A stretch of DNA of 64,000 nucleotides, from NCBI RefSeq assembly GCF_016587415.1, contig NZ_BNJI01000003.1:434001-498000 (forward strand). The letters are read 5' to 3'. Position 1 is the first letter of the stretch. Each line of letters begins with the position of its first letter. A model generated the notes under the pieces. The model searched no databases and was not told the origin of the DNA. It saw only the letters and a program-made list of their open reading frames with translations. Shown here in pieces: positions 8,141-16,970 of the stretch. Source of the stretch: Ktedonobacter sp. SOSP1-85 (GTDB lineage: Bacteria; Chloroflexota; Ktedonobacteria; Ktedonobacterales; Ktedonobacteraceae). A program made the translations under genes and the position numbers.

Positions 8141-9676
8141 ATGGCAAAAGCCACGAAAACCATCAGACAAGCGTTGCAGTATCCGCCACAGTTCGCCCAC
8201 TCCTTCGCGGAGCATCAGGCGCTCTACAATCGTGTCGTGGCCTTCTACTTTGAGGTCATCCAGGCCCATGAGGGTATCCTCTCTCTCAAGAACAAGGAGG
8301 CCCTCACCGCCCTGGAGAAACTCTCCCATGCGACGGAGAAGAGCCCCCATCCCATTCTGCCACTCTCCGACATCGCCCCGGATATCCCCGCGATATTCCG
8401 CCGCGCCGCCATCAATGCGGCCCTTGGCTCTGCGCGCGCCTTTTTCTCCTCGCTCAAAACGTGGCGAGCACGCAAAGAGAAGCACGAAGCCAAACCATGC
8501 AAAAAGGGCAAGAAGAAGCAGCCGTTCAGGGAGCGGCCACCGGTCCCGCCGCGCACCTGGAACAAATCGGCCTCCTTCTACGCCGGCTTATGGAAAGAAC
8601 GCTCTCAGCACTCCATCATGCTCAGAGTGTGGACTGGCTCGTGCTGGTCCTGGCTCAAAATTGGTGCGCTTTCTCGCGATATTCCCGAGGGGTACGCACT
8701 AGGGAGCCCGCAACTGGTTCGCAAGGGCAACCGCTGGTGGTTGCATACTCCCATCGAGAAACCGTTGGAGGCCCCCTCCAAGGTTGTTGAACAGATAGTA
8801 TCCAAAGAGACACGTCTCTGCGCGGTCGATGTGAACCTCGACCAGCATCTCGCCGTGTGTACCGTCCAAGCAGTCGAAGGCACCATCCTGGCTACTTCCT
8901 TCATTGGAAAGGGCACAGCGGTATCGGGCTTTAGGAAAAGACTGCTCGGACGCATTGCGCACAACCGATCTCAGACTGGCGTCATTGCCCAAGGGGAACA
9001 GGACAATGCTGATCTGTGGCGCAAGGTCAGGCACGTCGATGAGCACATCGCGCACCAGGTGAGCGCTCGCATTGTCCAGTTTGCCATCGAGCAGCAGGCA
9101 AGCATCCTGGTCTTCGAGCATCTGGGCAACCTGCGCCCGGAAAAAGGGAGGTATTCGCGCCGCAGCAACCTCAAACGCGCCTACTGGATGAAAGGGCGCA
9201 TCTTCAAGTACGCAAAGTACAAGGCGTGGAATGCAGGTGGTCTCATCACGTGCCGCGTCAATCCGCGCCATACGAGCCGGGAATGCCATCGCTGCCACGC
9301 GCCCGTCATTCGCTACAATGAGGGCGAGCCGGTTGAGGGATACACGCCCGGTGCGCCACTGTGTCTGTGCCCACAATGCCAGATGCACACCCATGCTGAC
9401 CGCAATGCCAGTCTGAGAATCGGGCAGCGCTTGATCGAGCGCTCCCAAGAACCGTTGAAGGAAAAGCCTCATGCTCGTTCGCGACGTGCGACGAGGGGGT
9501 CGAAAGACCCAGGTGTTGGGATCTCCCAGGATGCCGAAGGCGAAGGGCAACCATCTATTGCTCAAGCCAGGCAAGGGGATCACGCCAACGGGCCTGGCAC
9601 CGCCCAGGGGGGATTGCGTCGGATGGGTGCGCGCCCCTCAGATATGGCTACCACACTACGCCTCCATTTTGAGTAG
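8141..9676 (+). CDS. tnpB: TnpB RNA-guided nuclease (long form), copy 1
   Basis: A 511-residue TnpB/OrfB protein. RuvC-like catalytic residues are intact: Asp230 (LCAVDVNLD), Glu326 (ILVFEHLGN) and Asp420 (HADRNASLR). The zinc finger has Cys382/385 and Cys410/413. The N terminus (about residues 1-215) is longer than in the usual 370-400 residue family and contains RAAINAALGSARAFFSSL. After the last RuvC motif there is a hydrophilic tail of about 90 residues that overlaps the structured RNA at the element end. TnpB proteins cut DNA guided by an RNA from the element's right end and help to retain the element. Starts at ATG 8141, 45 nt downstream of the -10 box. Confidence 0.92.
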   Translation: MAKATKTIRQALQYPPQFAHSFAEHQALYNRVVAFYFEVIQAHEGILSLKNKEALTALEKLSHATEKSPHPILPLSDIAPDIPAIFRRAAINAALGSARAFFSSLKTWRARKEKHEAKPCKKGKKKQPFRERPPVPPRTWNKSASFYAGLWKERSQHSIMLRVWTGSCWSWLKIGALSRDIPEGYALGSPQLVRKGNRWWLHTPIEKPLEAPSKVVEQIVSKETRLCAVDVNLDQHLAVCTVQAVEGTILATSFIGKGTAVSGFRKRLLGRIAHNRSQTGVIAQGEQDNADLWRKVRHVDEHIAHQVSARIVQFAIEQQASILVFEHLGNLRPEKGRYSRRSNLKRAYWMKGRIFKYAKYKAWNAGGLITCRVNPRHTSRECHRCHAPVIRYNEGEPVEGYTPGAPLCLCPQCQMHTHADRNASLRIGQRLIERSQEPLKEKPHARSRRATRGSKDPGVGISQDAEGEGQPSIAQARQGDHANGPGTAQGGLRRMGARPSDMATTLRLHFE

Positions 9677-9756
9677 CCCCTACGGGGCATGTCTCACGGA
9701 GGCGCTTACGGAGCCGTGTCAGAAGCTGCTGGGCTTTAGCCCATGCGGAGTGTCAC
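9475..9756 (+). ncRNA. Predicted omega/re RNA of TnpB copy 1
   Basis: The end of tnpB and the right element end contain hairpins that are kept in copy 2 by paired base changes: GGGTC-GAAA-GACCC (9497-9510), GCCCC-TAC-GGGGC (9676-9688) and GGGC-TTTA-GCCC (9731-9742). In known TnpB systems the RNA scaffold overlaps the 3' end of tnpB and ends at the right element border, and the next bases of flanking DNA serve as guide. By that rule the guide starts at 9757 (GTGGAAATGAGAGTGC). The 5' end of the RNA is a guess. Confidence 0.6.
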
Positions 9757-9773
9757 GTGGAAATGAGAGTGCG

Positions 9774-12700
9774 TTAGAGCAAAGACAAACGTTGGGCCAA
9801 CGCGATAGCTTCCGCGCGACGGCTCACGCCGAGCTTGCGATAGATGCTGCTGACCTGAGTCTTAATGGTGTTGCGGGAGACAATCAAGGTCTGCGCCATT
9901 TCAACATACGTTTGTCCAACTGCGAGCAAGCGTAACACCCGTTGCTCCTGGGTTGTGAGCGGGTCCAGGAGTACAGGTGTTGAAGGGGGACTTGCTGTAC
10001 GGTTCTTTTGCTCTTGCGCTACTTCGGACTGCACCACATCCCCCAAAGCCTGCCTCTGTTCCTCCTGTTCGAACGCTGTCAGCAATTTTGCCACGAAGAG
10101 CCGAAACGCTACAGGTGCGGCATTCGTTTTGTGTTGCGGTTCGTTCAAGAAGCGTTGGAGCGAGTGGCGCATTAGTTTGCCAGCATCCAGGAACACGCGA
10201 ACATTGTCCTCTGGTTCTGTCAGAGTGAGTAGACGCATGAGGATAGTTCGCGCGTGTTCTCTCTCCCCTGTCTGGTGTAGCGCGACCACGTAGAGCGCCA
10301 GAAAAGAGATTGTGATTTCGATGTCCTCTCGCTGGTCAAGGTGCTCGCTGAAACGTTCCAGGGTTTCGCGCGCAGCATGGTACTGCTGTTGCGCTAAGAA
10401 GACTCGAACCAGCATCAGCAACTCCCCTTGGCGCTCATTCTCCCAGGTATCCTGAGAAAATGACGCTTGTGCTGCCCAGCGTGCGGCCTGGGGTTGGTCT
10501 CCTGTCGCTAGCCAATACCTTACCTGGGTAGAGATGAGCAGAAGATGGTGCAGCGAAAACCCCTGGCTCTGGATCAGGGCTTGTGTCTGTTGTAGTATCT
10601 GGGAAGCGGAAGCATACTTTCCAGCTGCAAGTTCTATGTCTATCAAGCATAGACGCCCAATAACCTGCAAATCTATTTGCTGGTAGGTCTCTGCATCCTG
10701 GATCAGTGTTCTCAGGAGGCAACGAGCCTCTTCCAGATGATTCCATTGATACAAAATACACGCTCGCCAGTACGAAAAGTACCCTGCCAGGAGAGCATAT
10801 CCATCAATCTGGGCGATCAGGTTGAGCGCCGTGACGCTTTCCTGGTGCGCCAGGCGTAATTGTCCCGCCCTCAGAGCGATTCCGGCCAGCCATTGCATGA
10901 CTTTGATGATTGCAAAGTGGCTCCCAGACTGCAATGCTTGCTGCTTTGCGTCCACAAACCGCTGGACCAGGGAGGTTCCTTCTCCCAGCAAGGTCCAGTG
11001 CAGAATGAATGTGACGGAGAGCGGGATCATCTGCCAGATCATCTCGTCTTCCTGGTCCATGTGCTGCATGCGCTGCTCGATGAGACGATACTGGTCACGA
11101 TCACCTCGTGCCGTCTCTTCAATCGCGTCGCTCCAGAGACGTAGCAGGAACAGACGCCGTTGGAGGAGTGCCACCTCCTGAGCTTCTAGCATTTCTTCGC
11201 CTTGCTGCCTGAGCACTGCCTCTACCCGTGCCATCAAGTGTTCCACCTGCGTTCGTGTTTTCCCGCGTTGTGCGACAATGATTGACGCACTGGCATTCAG
11301 CAGATAGAGTGCCGCAGTCAGGACAATGCGAGCATGTTCGCGTACTTGTACCTCGGGGAGCGCCATGACCCACTGGTAGAGCGTCTGGCTCTCACCATGG
11401 AGCCAGAACTTCTCGGCTGTCTGCTCTATTAGCGTTACGGCATATGCAAAGTCTGCCCCTGCTAGCGCGTGTGTTATGGCTTCTTGCCACGCTCCTCGCT
11501 CTTCATACCAGTGTGCTGCTCGTTGATGGAGTAGTGGCACCAGTTCCGGCTGGGTGGCCTGTAAACGCGCGAGTAGCGCTTCACGAAAAAGATCGTGCAT
11601 GCGATACCAACGCCGTTCTGTATCAAGGGGAACCAGAAAGAGATTGGCGTGCTCAATCGTTTCTAGCATTTCCTGGCTCCTCGCTTCTGTCGTGACGGCC
11701 TGGCAGAGAGAGGCGGTTAAGCGACTCAGAAGCGAGGTTTGGAGCAAAAAGACTTGAAGAGGAAGAGGGAGGCGCTCCAAAATCTCTTCCTGCACATAGT
11801 CCAGCAGATAGCGGTGGCTGCCGGTAAAGTTTTGCACCAAAGTAGCGTGATCCGCACGCTGTTGGAGACTGAGCGCTGCCAGTTGCAATCCCGCGATCCA
11901 ACCCTCTGTACGGCGCGCCAGTTGGGTTACTTCTTCGTCTTCAAGCGCGAGACCCATGGTGTGTGTCAAAAATGCAGCGGCTTCATCTTGCAAGAAACGT
12001 AAATCGGCGTCCCGTAGCTCCAGCAATTGACCGCGAGCACGCAGTCGTGAAAGTGCCAATGGGGGATCAACGCGGCTGGCAAGCACCAGATGCAGATGCG
12101 TTGGGAGGTGCTCAAGCAGAAAGAGCAACGAATCATGAATAGCCTGCTCATCGATAAGATGGTAATCGTCCAGTAGCAGGATGATTGGTTCTGTCAGAAC
12201 ACTCAAGTCATTCAAAAGTGTAGTTAAGGCAGTGGTGAGAGGCGTGGGCTGAGGCGAATGGAGCATTGCCAGGGCCACCTCTCCAATCCCAGGCAGACAG
12301 GTGCGTAGAGCGGCGAGTACCGAGACCCAGAAACGTATTGGATCATTATCCAGTTCATCAAGCGAGAGCCAGGCAATGGGGAAAGAAGCACGAGCCGCCC
12401 ATGCAGAGAGCAGGGTGGTCTTGCCCCAGCCAGCGGAGGCAGAGAGCAGCGTGAGTCGATGGAGGGGCGTGGCACCGAGCCGTGTAAGCAATTGTTCTCG
12501 CGCTACCAACGAGGAAGGGAGACGCGGATGAGAGAGTTTGGTTAGTAACAGCATCGGCTTATGCCCGGAATGGTCTTGCGGAAACTCAGGTGGAAGAGTG
12601 GCGGATGGAAGAGTGGCGGATACTGTCTTGCTGCTGAGAATTTGAGCCACTTCTTCTAAGCGCGTGAAGGTCACATGAGGGGTTCGTCCAAGATAGTGTT

Positions 12701-12947
12701 TGTGAGTACGGCGAGCCGCGGTATGATAAGCATACCAATATCCCTCGCCCCGTGAGCGAGCCTCTTTGAGAACGCTGAGATGACCAGAGCGGCCCTGGAA
12801 GGAGAAGGAGGAATGCGTCGCTAACCAGGTAAACCAGGAATCTTCATCTTCTGCCATCAGGAGTTGGGGCTGTTGCTCCGGAACATGAAGACGATAGGCG
12901 TTGTTCTCGCTCGACCAGATGAGTGTATGTGTGGGTCGCTTTGGCAT
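9774..12947 (-). CDS. MalT-like LuxR-family ATP-dependent regulator
   Basis: A 1057-residue STAND-type regulator. Residues 1-105 form an extra domain (ending in YWYAYHTAARRTHKHYLGR and TRLEEVAQIL). Next comes an NTPase with Walker A SASAGWGKTT (about 169-178) and Walker B IILLLDDYHLID (about 255). A long helical tetratricopeptide-like sensor follows. The C-terminal LuxR helix-turn-helix is LTTQEQRVLRLLAVGQTYVE to RNTIKTQVSSIYRKLGV. Such proteins bind a ligand plus ATP, oligomerise and activate transcription. The ligand and target genes are unknown. A second gene of the same build is at 36280. Its stop is 18 bp from the right end of TnpB copy 1. Confidence 0.93.
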   Translation of the reverse strand: MPKRPTHTLIWSSENNAYRLHVPEQQPQLLMAEDEDSWFTWLATHSSFSFQGRSGHLSVLKEARSRGEGYWYAYHTAARRTHKHYLGRTPHVTFTRLEEVAQILSSKTVSATLPSATLPPEFPQDHSGHKPMLLLTKLSHPRLPSSLVAREQLLTRLGATPLHRLTLLSASAGWGKTTLLSAWAARASFPIAWLSLDELDNDPIRFWVSVLAALRTCLPGIGEVALAMLHSPQPTPLTTALTTLLNDLSVLTEPIILLLDDYHLIDEQAIHDSLLFLLEHLPTHLHLVLASRVDPPLALSRLRARGQLLELRDADLRFLQDEAAAFLTHTMGLALEDEEVTQLARRTEGWIAGLQLAALSLQQRADHATLVQNFTGSHRYLLDYVQEEILERLPLPLQVFLLQTSLLSRLTASLCQAVTTEARSQEMLETIEHANLFLVPLDTERRWYRMHDLFREALLARLQATQPELVPLLHQRAAHWYEERGAWQEAITHALAGADFAYAVTLIEQTAEKFWLHGESQTLYQWVMALPEVQVREHARIVLTAALYLLNASASIIVAQRGKTRTQVEHLMARVEAVLRQQGEEMLEAQEVALLQRRLFLLRLWSDAIEETARGDRDQYRLIEQRMQHMDQEDEMIWQMIPLSVTFILHWTLLGEGTSLVQRFVDAKQQALQSGSHFAIIKVMQWLAGIALRAGQLRLAHQESVTALNLIAQIDGYALLAGYFSYWRACILYQWNHLEEARCLLRTLIQDAETYQQIDLQVIGRLCLIDIELAAGKYASASQILQQTQALIQSQGFSLHHLLLISTQVRYWLATGDQPQAARWAAQASFSQDTWENERQGELLMLVRVFLAQQQYHAARETLERFSEHLDQREDIEITISFLALYVVALHQTGEREHARTILMRLLTLTEPEDNVRVFLDAGKLMRHSLQRFLNEPQHKTNAAPVAFRLFVAKLLTAFEQEEQRQALGDVVQSEVAQEQKNRTASPPSTPVLLDPLTTQEQRVLRLLAVGQTYVEMAQTLIVSRNTIKTQVSSIYRKLGVSRRAEAIALAQRLSLL

Positions 12948-13092
12948 GGATTCCTTTCACACAATATCTTTCATCCCCAACTCCCCAACAGGGTAAGTAT
13001 AGTAGAGATGAAGAAAACAAATACGATTTGCAAACGGCAACACAAGCGGGTGCAGTCCAATTTTGGACGCGTCAGCACTGAGAACAAACCTT

Positions 13093-14595
13093 TCAACCGA
13101 GATTCCTTCTTGTCTCGCCAGCAAGGTGTTCAATTACCTCTCGGAGGACCTGTCCTCCGCGCACAACATCTTTCGCCGAAAGCCCTCCATACCCAAGAAG
13201 AAGACCATTGCGATCTGGCGTTCCGGCATAGCACGTATCTATCGTTGAAACAAGAATGCTGCGCGCCTTTGCATCCTGAGCAACACGATGGGCGTCCAGA
13301 TCCGCGCGGAGTTCGAGATACGCATGCAAACCGGCATCAAGGCCACGTAACTGCGCGAGGTGAGCGATAGGAGCGAGAACCTCCTTTAACACCTGGCGTT
13401 TGTGTGCATAATGGTGCCGCATCCGGCGAATGTGTCGATCGAGATGCCCTTCTGAGAGCAGGATTGCCAGTGCTTGCTGTGTCGGCCAGGACGTGTGATA
13501 ATCGGAAAATCGTTTCAAGCGCTCGACTGGCTCCCGCAACGGCGATGGAACAAGCAGATAGCCAATACGTAAAGCAGGGGTAAGCACCTTCGAAAAGGTT
13601 CCGATGTAGGCCACATGCCCCGTGGTATCGAGACTGGCAAGTGCTGGCAGCGGAGGAGCATGGAAGCGGAACTCGCTATCATAGTCATCTTCGATAATCA
13701 GGCTGTCATTTGTTTGTGCCCAGTCGAGCAGCGCCAGACGGCGAGTCACTGAGAGCCTGGTCGTAAGGGGGTATTGGTGGGATGGTGTGACATGAACAAG
13801 CACAGGAGCAAGCGGGCCCTGGGAAAGCTGATCCACGCACATCCCATCATCGTCAACAGGCAACGGAAGAATCCGCGCGCCGCTAGCAGCCAGGATATGA
13901 CGAGCTACAGGGTATCCCGGCTCCTCGAAGCCTACGAGGTCGTTTGGTCCCAGGATGGCTCGCGCGAGCAAATCCAGCGCTTGCGTTGCACCAGAAGTCA
14001 CAATGAGATCTTCTGCCTGGCAAGCAATGCCCCTCGCTCGCCCAAGATAATCCGCCAGGGCCGCTCGAAGGCGTGGGTCTCCGTTTGGTGATCCACACAT
14101 ATTTGGTGGCAAGTGCTCAATGGCTTTGCGCCAGACCTCATGCCAGATACGTGTCGAGAGGGGCGTGATCGTGGGAGTGCCAAGCCGAAATTCAATCATA
14201 TGGGGATCTGGCGAAGGCGCGGAGATCGCAGGGAGCGTTGGAGGACGAACCCATCGAGGACAGGGGGGCGGAGAAGGGCGTAACAGGCGAGTGTGTAGCG
14301 GAAGATCCTGTCTGACGTAGGTTCCAGATCCATGCCGCCCCTCAAGATACCCTTCAGCAAAAAGCTCATCATATGCTGCGATGACGACATTCCGCGAGAG
14401 GCCGAGATCTACGGCGAATGCTCGCGTTGATGGTAATTGTACCCCGGCTGGAAGCAGCCCATTGGTAATGGATTGGCGTAGTTGTTGCACCAATTGGGTA
14501 TGAAGTGACTCCTTGTGCTTGCGATCCAGCGTGATTGACAGATCAAGGGAAGCTCTCGCCAATGTGGGCACCTCTCCTTCAAGTGGTTCTTTCAT
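13093..14595 (-). CDS. MocR-type regulator (GntR helix-turn-helix plus aminotransferase domain)
   Basis: About 500 residues. An N-terminal GntR winged helix (GVQLPSTRAFAVDLGLSRNV, then AYDELFAEGYLEGRHGSGTYV) is fused to a fold-type I aminotransferase domain. The PLP lysine lies in YIGTFSKVLTPALRIGYL, with IIEDDYDSEFRF before it. MocR proteins such as PdxR and GabR sense PLP or amines. The open frame extends to ATG 14664, but homology begins just after MKEPLEGEVPTLARASLDL, so ATG 14595 is preferred. An AAAGGA is about 16 nt upstream, which is far. The gene is divergent from the unknown gene at 14687, its most likely target. C-terminal end is normal. Confidence 0.9.
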   Translation of the reverse strand: MKEPLEGEVPTLARASLDLSITLDRKHKESLHTQLVQQLRQSITNGLLPAGVQLPSTRAFAVDLGLSRNVVIAAYDELFAEGYLEGRHGSGTYVRQDLPLHTRLLRPSPPPCPRWVRPPTLPAISAPSPDPHMIEFRLGTPTITPLSTRIWHEVWRKAIEHLPPNMCGSPNGDPRLRAALADYLGRARGIACQAEDLIVTSGATQALDLLARAILGPNDLVGFEEPGYPVARHILAASGARILPLPVDDDGMCVDQLSQGPLAPVLVHVTPSHQYPLTTRLSVTRRLALLDWAQTNDSLIIEDDYDSEFRFHAPPLPALASLDTTGHVAYIGTFSKVLTPALRIGYLLVPSPLREPVERLKRFSDYHTSWPTQQALAILLSEGHLDRHIRRMRHHYAHKRQVLKEVLAPIAHLAQLRGLDAGLHAYLELRADLDAHRVAQDAKARSILVSTIDTCYAGTPDRNGLLLGYGGLSAKDVVRGGQVLREVIEHLAGETRRNLG

Positions 14596-14686
14596 TTTTG
14601 CAATTAGTGGTCCTTTCCCTGCATCCACTTTCCTTGTAGTATAGCACAAAGAAGCAATCTTCAAGAAGAAATGAAAGGGAAAAAAG

Positions 14687-15262
14687 ATGTTAGCATATGT
14701 ATTTTGGCATCAGCGGGCGAGTAACGTAGCGAGAGAGGAATACCAGGAGAAACTGGTCGCATTTCACCAGGTATTGCAAGAGCGGCAACCACAGGGCTTT
14801 GTGGGTTCTCTGGTCCTGGAGATGGCCCAGTTGCCGTGGATGGTGGAGGGGAGTGAAGTGTACGAAGACTGGTACCTCGTTGAGAATTCGGCGGCACTGG
14901 ATCCATTGGACAATGCAGCGGTTACCGAAATCTGCCGAGAGCCGCATCATCAGGTTGCGCGCCTGGCGAACAATGGGACTGGTGGTCTGTATCGTTTGAA
15001 GGAAGGGGCAATCAATCTCACCCAGGTGTCTGAGATGCATTTCGCTACCTGGTTCAGTAAGCCCTCTGGCATGAGCTACGACAAACTGTACGAAATTCTG
15101 CATCAGAGGCAATACGATCAGCAAGGCATCTTGTGGCAGCGACAGATGACGATGGGGCCAGCACTGGAATATTGTTTACATAGCTCACAAAAAAGCCTGT
15201 TGGCAGAAGAGATCAAGGGCGTGCAGGTAGAAGTACAACCAATCTTTGCACCTGGTCGATAA
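14687..15262 (+). CDS. Conserved protein of unknown function
   Basis: 191 residues, soluble, no signal peptide. It opens with MLAYVFWHQR and contains EDWYLVENSAALDPLDNAAV in the middle. I do not recognise a named domain. The general look (short alpha/beta protein, ferredoxin-like dimensions) would suit a NIPSNAP- or EthD-like fold, but that is a guess. Spacing from AAAGGG to the ATG is good. It is divergently paired with the MocR regulator 91 bp away, so it may be induced by the MocR ligand. Confidence 0.6.
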   Translation: MLAYVFWHQRASNVAREEYQEKLVAFHQVLQERQPQGFVGSLVLEMAQLPWMVEGSEVYEDWYLVENSAALDPLDNAAVTEICREPHHQVARLANNGTGGLYRLKEGAINLTQVSEMHFATWFSKPSGMSYDKLYEILHQRQYDQQGILWQRQMTMGPALEYCLHSSQKSLLAEEIKGVQVEVQPIFAPGR

Positions 15263-15346
15263 GCAAGCGGGAAGGATAGTGCAAGAGATCGAAGACTCAA
15301 TCCCGCATACGTGTCTCGTCTCCTACTATTCTTCCCCCAAAGTCAA

Positions 15347-15525
15347 TCAATGTTGGCACCTTCCAGATGCATTGTGAGCCAAAGGACAACCTCTCTTACC
15401 CCCAGGCAGAAGGAAACGTTCTGCAATGGCCTTCCCGAGATCCCAGACAGGGACTCCACCACGGTTGGTAAGGAGAATGATGCTCACCTGTGCATCGAGG
15501 AAGCGAGCATGATAGGATGAGTAAC
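15347..15525 (-). pseudogene. C-terminal remnant of a serine hydrolase (beta-lactamase family)
   Basis: The reverse strand can be read as SYHARFLDAQVSIILLTNRG, followed by GVPVWDLGKAIAERFL and a stop at 15347-15349. This resembles the C-terminal end of class C beta-lactamase-like serine hydrolases, whose last strand reads ...VSIILLTNR. No start and no catalytic SxxK remain. The fragment is cut off just before the TnpB element at 15.57 kb, so the insertion or an associated deletion may have removed the rest. Short match, so only moderate trust. Confidence 0.35.
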
Positions 15526-15642
15526 AAGCTCACTCGACAGAGGGCTGGAAGGGGTCTGAACTTTGTTAATAATGAATGGGAGGGGCTATAATTTGTTTTC
15601 GAGCGTGTAGACAAAGAAAGGCATCCATAGACTTCTCTTCCC

Positions 15643-15671
15643 TTGCAAAAGCAGCGGCTTTGTGGTATATT
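15643..15671 (+). promoter_or_regulatory. Candidate promoter of tnpB (second type)
   Basis: TTGCAA (15643-15648), 17-bp spacer, TATATT (15666-15671), with the start codon at 15708 and AAAGGAAG between them. Confidence 0.5.
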
Positions 15672-15707
15672 TGTTCTACAGTCAAAACAAAGGAAGAAAA
15701 GCAGAAG

Positions 15708-16835
15708 ATGGTATGTGGTTATCGGGTAGAACTTGACCTCAATAATGTGCAACAGACGCTTTGTCGCAAACATGCCGGAGCCTCTCGCTGGGCGTACAAT
15801 TATGGCCTTCGTCGCAAACAGGAAGCCTACAGGGCTGGTCAGAAAACGCCTACTGCTATCGATTTGCATCGTGAGATCAATGCCCTCAAACCCTCTCTGC
15901 CGTGGATGTACGAGGTCAGTAAGTGCGCCTTCCAGGAGGGCTTGCGTGACCTGGACCAGGCCTTCAAACACTTCTTTCGCAAATGTCGCCTCAAGAAAGA
16001 GGGCAAATGGAAAGGCAAATGTGGCTACCCAAGATTCAAGAGCAAGAAGCGCGGCCTGGGTGGGGCACGCTTCACCGGAACCATTCGGGTGTCTCCTGAT
16101 GCGATCCAATTGCCACGTCTCGGCCTGCTCCGACTCAAGGAACACAACTACGTGCCGATGAACGCCAAGATTGGCAGTGCCACCATCTATGAGCATAGTG
16201 GGCGCTGGTATGTCTCCATCTGCGTGCATGAGGAGCAATTGGAGCCAACGCCTGCAACCGGTGAGGTAATCGGGGTCGACCTGGGCATCAAGACGTTAGC
16301 CGTCGTCTCTGATGGAAGGACGTTTGACAATCCCAAGGCACTGAGGAAAAAAATCACTCGATTGAAACGAACATGCAGGCGGCATTCACGCAAGAAGAAA
16401 GGCTCAACCAATCGCAAAAAAGCGGCGCTTCGATTGGCAAAGATGCATGCGCGTATTGCCTATGTGCGTCAAGATGCTCTGCACAAGGCGACGAGTGCTC
16501 TCGTGGCGAGAACCAAGCCCGATGATGAGCGCCCGGCTGCTATAGTGTTGGAAGATCTCAACATTTCAGGCATGCTCAAAAATCGCAAGTTGAGTCGAGC
16601 GATAGCCGATGTGGGCATGTACGAGTTTAAACAGCAGATTGAGTACAAGGCGGCCTATGCGGGCGTGCGGGTTGTTATCGTGTCACGCTGGGAGCCATCG
16701 TCGAAGATCTGTAGCTGCTGTGGCACAGTGCGCGAAACGCTTGGACTCAATGAACGTGTGTTTGTGTGCGAGGATTGCGGCTATGTTACGGATCGAGACT
16801 ATAACGCCGCAAAAAACCTCGCACGACTAACATAA
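15708..16835 (+). CDS. tnpB: TnpB RNA-guided nuclease (canonical length)
   Basis: 375 residues from ATG 15708. The frame is open up to 15576, but homology and the AAAGGAAG site favour 15708. The N-terminal helix-turn-helix region carries the typical GASRWAYNYGL. RuvC residues are intact: Asp191 (GVDLGIKTLAV), Glu282 (IVLEDLNISGM) and Asp362/364 (TDRDYNAAKNL). The zinc finger is Cys335/338 and Cys354/357. All signs point to an active nuclease that would use an RNA from its own right end. It belongs to a different branch from the 510-residue copies in this window. Confidence 0.94.
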   Translation: MVCGYRVELDLNNVQQTLCRKHAGASRWAYNYGLRRKQEAYRAGQKTPTAIDLHREINALKPSLPWMYEVSKCAFQEGLRDLDQAFKHFFRKCRLKKEGKWKGKCGYPRFKSKKRGLGGARFTGTIRVSPDAIQLPRLGLLRLKEHNYVPMNAKIGSATIYEHSGRWYVSICVHEEQLEPTPATGEVIGVDLGIKTLAVVSDGRTFDNPKALRKKITRLKRTCRRHSRKKKGSTNRKKAALRLAKMHARIAYVRQDALHKATSALVARTKPDDERPAAIVLEDLNISGMLKNRKLSRAIADVGMYEFKQQIEYKAAYAGVRVVIVSRWEPSSKICSCCGTVRETLGLNERVFVCEDCGYVTDRDYNAAKNLARLT

Positions 16836-16970
16836 TGCGCAAACTACGGTGAGTTACACCGGAAGTCAACGCCTGTGGACATCATGTCAGACTTGAGACA
16901 TCAAGCAGTGGTGGATGAAGCAGGAACCGAACACGAGATGTGGCTTGTCCATATTTGGGTAAGTTTCGGA
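16836..16970 (+). ncRNA. Possible omega/re RNA scaffold of the canonical TnpB
   Basis: The 135 bases after the tnpB stop contain GTCAACGCCTGTGGAC and GATGAAGCAGGAAC, resembling the conserved right-end segment seen after many tnpB genes. There is no second copy in the window for comparison, so borders and folding are unverified. Confidence 0.35.

Larger units (their letters stand above)
7969..9756 (+). mobile_element. IS200/IS605-group TnpB-only element, copy 1
   Basis: A non-autonomous element with tnpB and no tnpA. Comparison with copy 2 (26112-27899) defines the ends. The left end starts near a TGAC (7965-7968) followed by the hairpin GGGC-TTTA-GCCC (7974-7985) and shared blocks GGTGAGGCGTG and GGCTTT-GCCCTTG. 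The right end is the hairpin 9731-9742 followed by GCGGAGTGTCAC, after which the two copies diverge. Both copies are 1788 bp by this definition. It lies between the small gene at 7806 and the 3' end of a LuxR gene. Nothing else is seen in 7807-7968. Confidence 0.8.

Noticed and set aside
8699..9583. 294-codon minus-strand frame across tnpB copy 1
   Set aside because: Shadow of tnpB. The same shadow appears opposite copy 2 because the genes are homologous.
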